NCBI GenBank assembly: GCA_902490445.1
Contig: CABUDZ010000073.1
Coordinates: 1 to 10,292, forward strand
DNA from: an uncultured Collinsella sp.
GTDB taxonomy: Bacteria > Actinomycetota > Coriobacteriia > Coriobacteriales > Coriobacteriaceae
Reading direction: 5' to 3'
Length of the DNA: 10,292 nt
The notes below the pieces were generated by a model. That model did not search any database. It was not told the DNA's origin and worked only from the letters and a program-made list of their open reading frames with translations. A program made the position numbers and the translations under genes. Below, piece after piece: positions 6,317-10,292 of this stretch (position 1 is the stretch's first letter; each line of letters opens with the position of its first letter).

Positions 6317-7150
6317 CTACTCCTGAGGCGCAACCGGCATGGCCACCGTGGCGGCCGGGTCTTCGCCGGCGCCATCGACGAGCGGCAGGCTGCCCTCGTG
6401 CGCCGAGCCGGACGGAGCCGTTGCCGCACCGCCAAAGACGGCCGCGGAGGCCTCGTGGTTCTCGACGACCGCGCCCTCGGTATCGATTGGCATCTGCGGC
6501 TCGTCGTCAAAGCTCGGGACGCCTTGGGGCTCCGCAGACTCGGGCTCAGCAGGCGCCTCGGCAACGGGCTCAGCGCCGGCGTCGGCAGGAGCGTCGTCCT
6601 CGGACGCATCCTCGGCCACGTCCTCGCCGTTCGCGACGGCGACGGCCTCGTGCGGATCTTTGCCCTCGGCCTCGGCACGCATGCCCAGCACCAGGTTGCG
6701 CAGACCCGCGACCGTGCCTTCCACGTCGGGGGCCGGCTGATCGGCGTGCAGGTACGCCCAGTCCATCATAAAGGTCGCCGACGACAGCGCGCCAATGGCC
6801 AGCGCGTCATCGGGACACGAAAGCTCGACCTCAAAGACACGCTCGTCATGCTCGCTCACGCGCGTGCGACCGCACGAGATGCTGCCGGCAAGACCGGTCT
6901 CGTTCATGAGCTCGACCGTCACGTGCTCCAGCAGGTGGCAAAGCTCGGTCTGGCCCATGCAGTCCTGGAACTCGCGACCGGAATCGCCCAGGCACAGATG
7001 CTTGGCAATCGCGGGCACCAGGTAGTACACGCGCGCCGTGGCCTCGATGTCCTCCGAGGTCATGAGCGGCATGCCGGGGTTCACCAGCACATGCGCGCAG
7101 ATCTTGTCCTCGCTGACGGTGACCTTAAGGATGTTGAACAGGCCTGCCAT
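6317..7150 (-). CDS. Stand-alone cyanophycin synthetase N-terminal-domain-like protein
   Basis: A 277-aa protein. Residues 1-155 resemble the N-terminal domain of cyanophycin synthetase CphA. The key block is TELCHLLEHVTVELMNETG (68-86), then SCGRTR (92-97) and FEVEL (106-110), matching the CphA pattern of GH-hydrophobic-EHIALELQ-AG followed by GFGRTR and a beta strand. In CphA this domain has a cryptic metallopeptidase-like site that trims polymer into primers. The HxxEH motif is present here as H72-LLE-H76. The ATP-grasp and Mur-ligase domains of CphA are wholly absent. Residues about 160-277 are acidic, Ala/Pro/Glu-rich and probably disordered. There is no signal or membrane segment. The ATG has GGGGAG 5 nt before it and lies 24 nt after the CorC-type gene's stop, so they are likely co-transcribed. 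A peptidase or isopeptide-binding role is plausible but unproven. The match is my own recognition, not a search. Confidence 0.7.
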   Translation of the reverse strand: MAGLFNILKVTVSEDKICAHVLVNPGMPLMTSEDIEATARVYYLVPAIAKHLCLGDSGREFQDCMGQTELCHLLEHVTVELMNETGLAGSISCGRTRVSEHDERVFEVELSCPDDALAIGALSSATFMMDWAYLHADQPAPDVEGTVAGLRNLVLGMRAEAEGKDPHEAVAVANGEDVAEDASEDDAPADAGAEPVAEAPAEPESAEPQGVPSFDDEPQMPIDTEGAVVENHEASAAVFGGAATAPSGSAHEGSLPLVDGAGEDPAATVAMPVAPQE

Positions 7151-7156
7151 AACTCT

Positions 7157-7183
7157 CCCCTACTCGTCCTTGCCCTACTCGTC
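7157..7183 (-). repeat. Tandem duplication at the CorC-type stop codon
   Basis: The 11-mer GACGAGTAGGG occurs twice on the minus strand, at 7183-7173 and 7168-7158, offset by 15 bases. Each copy contains an in-frame DE-stop, so the gene carries a spare copy of its own end. The second copy supplies most of the ribosome-binding site (TAGGGGAG) of the next gene. Confidence 0.6.
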
Positions 7184-8548
7184 GCCATCGTGCGGATCCA
7201 CAGAGCCCGCACCCGACGCCGCCGGCTTCTCTGCCGGGGACTCAGAATCCTTCTTATCGGTTTCGGCCGGAGCGATCACGCGAATGAGCGAGATACGCTG
7301 GCCACGCATCGACTGTACCTTGAACTTGTACCCTGCGACCTCAAACACCTCTCCGATGTCGGGCACCGAGTCGCAAAGCTCCAAAATCCAGCCGGCGATG
7401 GTCTCATAATCATCGCTTTCCTCGAGCGGCCAACCAAGCTCAATCGCGTCATCGCACGAAAAACGCCCATCGACGAGCCACTCGCGGCGCGAGAGGCGCG
7501 TGAGGTACTTGTTGTCGGGGTCGAACTCGTCCTCGATCTCGCCGACGATCTCCTCGACGATGTCCTCGATGGTGATGATGCCGGCCGTGCCGCCGTACTC
7601 GTCCACGACGACCACGATCTGGTCGTGCGAGGTCTGCATCTCGGACAGCAGCGGCAGGATGTCCTTGGTATCGGGCACAAAGGTGGCGTCGCGCAAAAAG
7701 TCGGCAATGGGCTGGTCGCCCTTGCCGTCGAGCGCGGGCTGGATCAGGTCCTTGATGTGCGCGATGCCCGCGACATTGTCGGGGTCCTCGTGATAGACGG
7801 GGATGCGACTGAAGCCGGTCTGGCGCATGGTGGACAGCACGTCGGCGACTGTCTCGTCGTCCTCGCACATGGTGGTGTCCACGCGCGGCACCATGACCTC
7901 GCGAGCCACGGTGTCGCCCAGGTCGAAGATCTCGTGGATCATGCGCTTTTCCTCGTCGAGCAGGTCGTCCTGCTCCGAGACCATGTACTTGATCTCTTCT
8001 TCCGAGACGTTCTGACGGTCGTCGGCGCTCTTGATGCGCAGGATGCGGGCCAGGCCGTCGGAGCAGGCACCGGTCAGCCACACGAGCGGGCGGGCGATCT
8101 TTTGGAACACGGAAAGCGGTCCCACGACCTGCTTGGATACGCCCTCGGCGTTTGCGAGGCCGATGCGCTTGGGCACAAGCTCGCCGATCACGATGGACAC
8201 AAAGGCGACCGCGACGGTGATGATGACCGGCGCCAGGCCGCGCGCGATGGCGGAAAGCGGCGCGATGCCAAAGCTCATGAGCCATGTGGCGAGCGGGTCG
8301 GACAGGCTCGTCGAGGCGACGGCGGACGAGGCGAAGCCCACGAGCGTGATGGCGACCTGAATGGTGGCGAGCAGCTGGTCGGAATCGGCGGCAAGCTGGA
8401 CGGCGCGCTCGGCGCGCTTATCGCCCTCCTCGGCATCGTGTTCCAACACGGCGCGCTTAGCCGTGGTGAGAGCCATCTCGGACATGGAGAAGTAGCCGTT
8501 GATGAGGGTCAAAACGAGGGTGGTGATAAGGGAGATGGTTATGTCCAT
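7175..8548 (-). CDS. CNNM/CorC-type (DUF21, CBS pair, CorC_HlyC) membrane protein
   Basis: A 457-aa protein with the full HlyC/CorC architecture. Residues 1-165 are the DUF21/CNNM membrane domain (NGYFSMSEMALTTAKR; IQVAITLVGFASS; IGELVPKRIGLA). About 213-345 is a CBS pair (VMVPRVDT, then VVVDEYGGTAGIITIEDIVEEIVGEI). About 352-425 is the CorC_HlyC small beta domain. The tail 430-457 is polar and low-complexity. Members are linked to Mg2+ (and Co2+) efflux or Mg2+ homeostasis; the older name hemolysin C is misleading. The ATG at 8548 is chosen because the protein then begins exactly at the first helix. The nearest strong Shine-Dalgarno (GGAGG, 8568-8564) is unusually far, 15 nt, and can pair with CTCC beside the ATG. 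An upstream TTG at 8614 is in frame but has no Shine-Dalgarno. It lies 108 bp after the hemolysin III-like gene and 24 bp before the CphA-N-like gene. Confidence 0.92.
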   Translation of the reverse strand: MDITISLITTLVLTLINGYFSMSEMALTTAKRAVLEHDAEEGDKRAERAVQLAADSDQLLATIQVAITLVGFASSAVASTSLSDPLATWLMSFGIAPLSAIARGLAPVIITVAVAFVSIVIGELVPKRIGLANAEGVSKQVVGPLSVFQKIARPLVWLTGACSDGLARILRIKSADDRQNVSEEEIKYMVSEQDDLLDEEKRMIHEIFDLGDTVAREVMVPRVDTTMCEDDETVADVLSTMRQTGFSRIPVYHEDPDNVAGIAHIKDLIQPALDGKGDQPIADFLRDATFVPDTKDILPLLSEMQTSHDQIVVVVDEYGGTAGIITIEDIVEEIVGEIEDEFDPDNKYLTRLSRREWLVDGRFSCDDAIELGWPLEESDDYETIAGWILELCDSVPDIGEVFEVAGYKFKVQSMRGQRISLIRVIAPAETDKKDSESPAEKPAASGAGSVDPHDGDE

Positions 8549-8656
8549 CGGGAGTTTCTCGAACCTCCAAGATTCGGGACGTTGGGCAGTAAGCGTAGGT
8601 GACGGATAGGGCAATTGCGCCGGTCGCCCGTGCGAGCGGGGCCGTGGGCGCGGTCG

Positions 8657-9340
8657 CTAGATTACGAAGAGAATCACCGCCATGAACTGGAAGATGCTGC
8701 CGGCGAGCACCCACAAGTGGAAAACACTGTGCAGATAGCGCACGTTTTTGGCGATATAGAACGGCACGCCCACGGTATAGCACACGCCGCCAACGGCGAG
8801 CAGGGCAAGTGCCACGGGGTTGAGCAGCGACACGAGCTCGGGCAGCTTAAAGACGACGAGCCAGCCCATCAGCAGATAGACCAGGCCGCTTACCCAGTGC
8901 GGCTGGCGCTCGCGCATAAAGCACTCCAGCGCGATGCCGATGATGGCGATGGCCCACACAGCAAAGAACAGCACGGGACCACCGTCGTTTGCGAGCGTGA
9001 TGAGGCAGAACGGCGTATAGCTGCCGGCTATGAGCAGGTAGATGCAGCTGTGGTCGATGATGCGAAACACACGCTTGGCGCGCGCGGCCTGAATCGCGTG
9101 GTAGAGCGTGGAGGCCAAGTATTCGAGGATGATGCTGACGCCGTAGACAATCGCCGCGGCCATGTGGGCCGGGCCTCCGCCGCGCAGGGCAGCGAATACG
9201 ATCAGGAGCACCAGGCCCGCGATACCCAGCAGGCAGCCGACACCATGGGTGACGGAGTTCATGATCTCCTCGCCCACCGTGTAGTGTGGAACGGCCGCGG
9301 TCTTGGGTCGCGGCTTAGAACTGTCGCTCGAATCGGACAT
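8657..9340 (-). CDS. Hemolysin III / TrhA (YqfA-like) membrane protein
   Basis: A 227-aa integral membrane protein of the hemolysin III/PAQR-like superfamily. After a polar N-terminus (1-22) come about seven hydrophobic segments. Family signatures are all visible: EEIMNSVTHGVG (24-35, with H32), S77-TLYH81, IDHSCIYLLIAGSYTPF (95-111, with D96 and H97) and YLHSVFHLWVLAG (202-214, with H204 and H208). The Ser/Asp/His set forms the buried, probably Zn-binding hydrolase-like centre of the superfamily. In bacteria, TrhA-type members affect membrane lipid and energy homeostasis; true haemolysin activity is not implied. I chose the ATG at 9340, with GGAGG 11 nt upstream. An in-frame TTG at 9358 has no Shine-Dalgarno. 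It is the first gene of the HlyIII-CorC-CphA-N group, downstream of a divergent promoter region. Confidence 0.92.
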   Translation of the reverse strand: MSDSSDSSKPRPKTAAVPHYTVGEEIMNSVTHGVGCLLGIAGLVLLIVFAALRGGGPAHMAAAIVYGVSIILEYLASTLYHAIQAARAKRVFRIIDHSCIYLLIAGSYTPFCLITLANDGGPVLFFAVWAIAIIGIALECFMRERQPHWVSGLVYLLMGWLVVFKLPELVSLLNPVALALLAVGGVCYTVGVPFYIAKNVRYLHSVFHLWVLAGSIFQFMAVILFVI

Positions 9341-9375
9341 GCCGGTTACATCCTCCAATGTAAAGAGTTCTCAAC

Positions 9376-9384
9376 ACTATATCA
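9376..9384 (-). promoter_or_regulatory. Candidate extended -10 promoter of the HlyIII-CorC-CphA-N group
   Basis: The minus strand reads TGATATAGT, an extended -10 (TGn plus TATAGT), with a poor -35. Initiation near 9369 gives a leader of about 29 nt including GGAGG. An alternative, TTGATA-N17-TACATT, lies slightly downstream but would start transcription inside the Shine-Dalgarno, so it is less likely. Confidence 0.45.
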
Positions 9385-9447
9385 AAGCGTCTGGGTACAT
9401 GCGAAATTTGCACCATACGTGACCCTTTGTTTACCCATTCTTTGCCT

Positions 9448-9461
9448 GTTGACGCGTCAAC
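9448..9461. promoter_or_regulatory. 14-bp perfect palindrome over the hydrolase -35 box (operator candidate)
   Basis: GTTGACGCGTCAAC is a perfect 14-bp palindrome. It contains the -35 hexamer TTGACG of the plus-strand promoter. A dimeric regulator bound here would block RNA polymerase at the hydrolase promoter. It lies about 65 bp upstream of the divergent minus-strand promoter, so it could affect both directions. Confidence 0.5.
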
Positions 9462-9477
9462 GGCGAACATCCATAAT
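9449..9477 (+). promoter_or_regulatory. Promoter of the alpha/beta hydrolase gene
   Basis: TTGACG (9449-9454), 17 bases, then CATAAT (9472-9477): a near-consensus sigma-70/SigA-type promoter. The start would be near 9484, giving a leader of about 43 nt that contains a second palindrome, TAACATGTTA (9503-9512), just before the AGGAGA site. Confidence 0.75.
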
Positions 9478-9526
9478 GCGCTTGTTTTAAATGTTGATGT
9501 ATTAACATGTTATAGGAGAATACCGC

Positions 9527-10292
9527 ATGGCTCAAAACGCACATTCCCATCGAAAGCTCAAGATAGCCGGCATCGTTGCACTGGTGGTTGTCATTGCACT
9601 GCTCGGATTTGCCGGCAACTTTCTGTTTGACTTCGCGCTGAATCCCCGCGCGCCATACACCATGAAGATGATGCAGGACGGCAAGGACGACAAAGAAAGT
9701 GAGCAGCCGGATGCCGAGGGAACCGAGGCGCGGGCATGGTTTAAAGAGAACCGCGAGAGCAGCAGCCTCACCGCAGATGACGGAACCGAACTTGCCGCTT
9801 GGTATTTTGCCGCCCCAGAGAGCACGCACAATTACGCTATCTGCCTACACGGATACACCGATGAGCCCATCGGTATGGCCCGATACGCCAAACGATTCCA
9901 TGACCGCGGCATGAACGTGCTCGCGCCTGCCGCCCGTGCCCACGAGCGCTCCGGCGGCGACTATATCGGCATGGGCTGGCCCGAGCGGCTCGATGTCGTT
10001 GCATGGATTGGGCGGATCGTTCAGGCTGACCCCGAGGCGCGCATCCTGGTCTTTGGCGAGTCGATGGGTGCGGCAACCGCCATGGACGTCGCGGGGGAAT
10101 CTCTGCCCGCAAACGTGAAATGCATTATCGAGGACTGTGGTTATACGAGTGTTTGGGACGAGTTTTCTCTGCAGCTCAAGGATGTATTTGGGCTGCCCAG
10201 TTTTCCTTTGCTCGATGTGGCCAACCTGGTGTGCAACGTGCGCGCAGGCTACGACTTTCATAAGGCAAGCAGTGTGGAGCAACTCAAACACG
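9527..10292 (+). CDS. Alpha/beta hydrolase, YqkD-like, membrane-anchored (3' end outside window)
   Basis: The first 255 codons are present and the frame is open to the window edge. Residues 10-36 form an N-terminal hydrophobic segment (signal anchor), with the catalytic part outside the membrane. The hydrolase fold starts near 85. HGYTDEP (108-114) is the oxyanion-loop region; GGDYIGMGWPERLD (143-156) is a strong family signature; and G177-E-S179-M-G181 is the nucleophile elbow with Ser179. IEDCGYTSVWDEF (201-213) is also typical of this YqkD-like group. The catalytic Asp and His expected nearer the C-terminus lie outside the window. The substrate is unknown; an ester or a cell-envelope molecule is likely for this family. 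The ATG at 9527 has AGGAGA 7 nt upstream and a good promoter. It is the only plus-strand gene, divergent from the HlyIII-like gene. Confidence 0.92.
   Translation, partial: MAQNAHSHRKLKIAGIVALVVVIALLGFAGNFLFDFALNPRAPYTMKMMQDGKDDKESEQPDAEGTEARAWFKENRESSSLTADDGTELAAWYFAAPESTHNYAICLHGYTDEPIGMARYAKRFHDRGMNVLAPAARAHERSGGDYIGMGWPERLDVVAWIGRIVQADPEARILVFGESMGAATAMDVAGESLPANVKCIIEDCGYTSVWDEFSLQLKDVFGLPSFPLLDVANLVCNVRAGYDFHKASSVEQLKH

Noticed and set aside
6317..7150. Full cyanophycin synthetase or a truncated relic of one
   Set aside because: No ATP-grasp or Mur-ligase remnants are found downstream in any frame, the gene has a good ribosome site and a proper stop, and its tail looks like a native disordered tail.
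6029..8602. Very long plus-strand open frame (857 codons) opposite the YtxH, CphA-N and CorC-type genes
   Set aside because: It is antisense to three recognisable families. Its translation is His/Arg/Asp/Gly-rich without domain patterns, and it has no promoter or ribosome site. GC-rich codon use opens this frame by chance.
1..10292. CRISPR arrays, tRNA/rRNA genes, insertion sequences, prophage or toxin-antitoxin genes
   Set aside because: No regularly spaced repeats, no cloverleaf-like or rRNA-like segments, no transposase motifs and no phage-like proteins were seen on either strand.

Overview
The window looks like chromosomal DNA from a high-GC, Gram-positive actinobacterium. The best guess is class Coriobacteriia (Collinsella or a relative). 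This rests on base composition, strong Shine-Dalgarno sites, and an NRAMP-related magnesium transporter of the type characterised from Eggerthella lenta. The species cannot be fixed from the sequence alone. Eight genes are complete and one is cut by the right edge. All but the last lie on the minus strand. I see no tRNA, rRNA, CRISPR array, insertion sequence or phage gene.

Layout, left to right. Bases 1-118 hold a 13-base T run, a small palindrome and a strong intrinsic terminator that closes the first minus-strand unit. That unit (1381-119 and 3234-1390) is a tightly coupled pair: a PRC/MgtE_N/CBS protein with an unusual membrane domain, then an NRAMP-family transporter whose metal site has the magnesium-type form (DAGG and TIAPW instead of DPGN and MPH). 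A leader of about 200 nt precedes the pair. It has a candidate extended -10 promoter, several possible hairpins and a possible 47-codon leader ORF whose stop overlaps the TTG start of the first gene.

Next (4963-3557) is a membrane-anchored NodB-fold (polysaccharide deacetylase) protein that has lost the standard metal and catalytic histidines. A strong hairpin separates it from an upstream pair, a YtxH-like small membrane protein and a double PRC-barrel protein, joined by a TAATG stop/start overlap and served by a promoter with a perfect TATAAT box.

The last minus-strand group, transcribed from 9340 to 6317, is a hemolysin III/TrhA-type membrane protein, a CNNM/CorC-type DUF21-CBS-CBS membrane protein, and a protein that appears to be a free-standing version of the N-terminal domain of cyanophycin synthetase, including its HxxEH motif, with no synthetase domains attached. 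Divergent from this group is an alpha/beta hydrolase of the YqkD type, whose promoter carries a perfect 14-bp palindrome over the -35 box.

Two themes link the genes. Divalent-cation (probably Mg2+) handling is represented by three families (NRAMP-related importer, MgtE-like sensor/channel, CNNM/CorC). The cell envelope is represented by the deacetylase-like, YtxH, PRC, TrhA and hydrolase proteins. The most unusual items are the stand-alone cyanophycin-synthetase N domain, the MgtE-like protein with a non-canonical pore region, and the deacetylase-fold protein with a rewritten active site.
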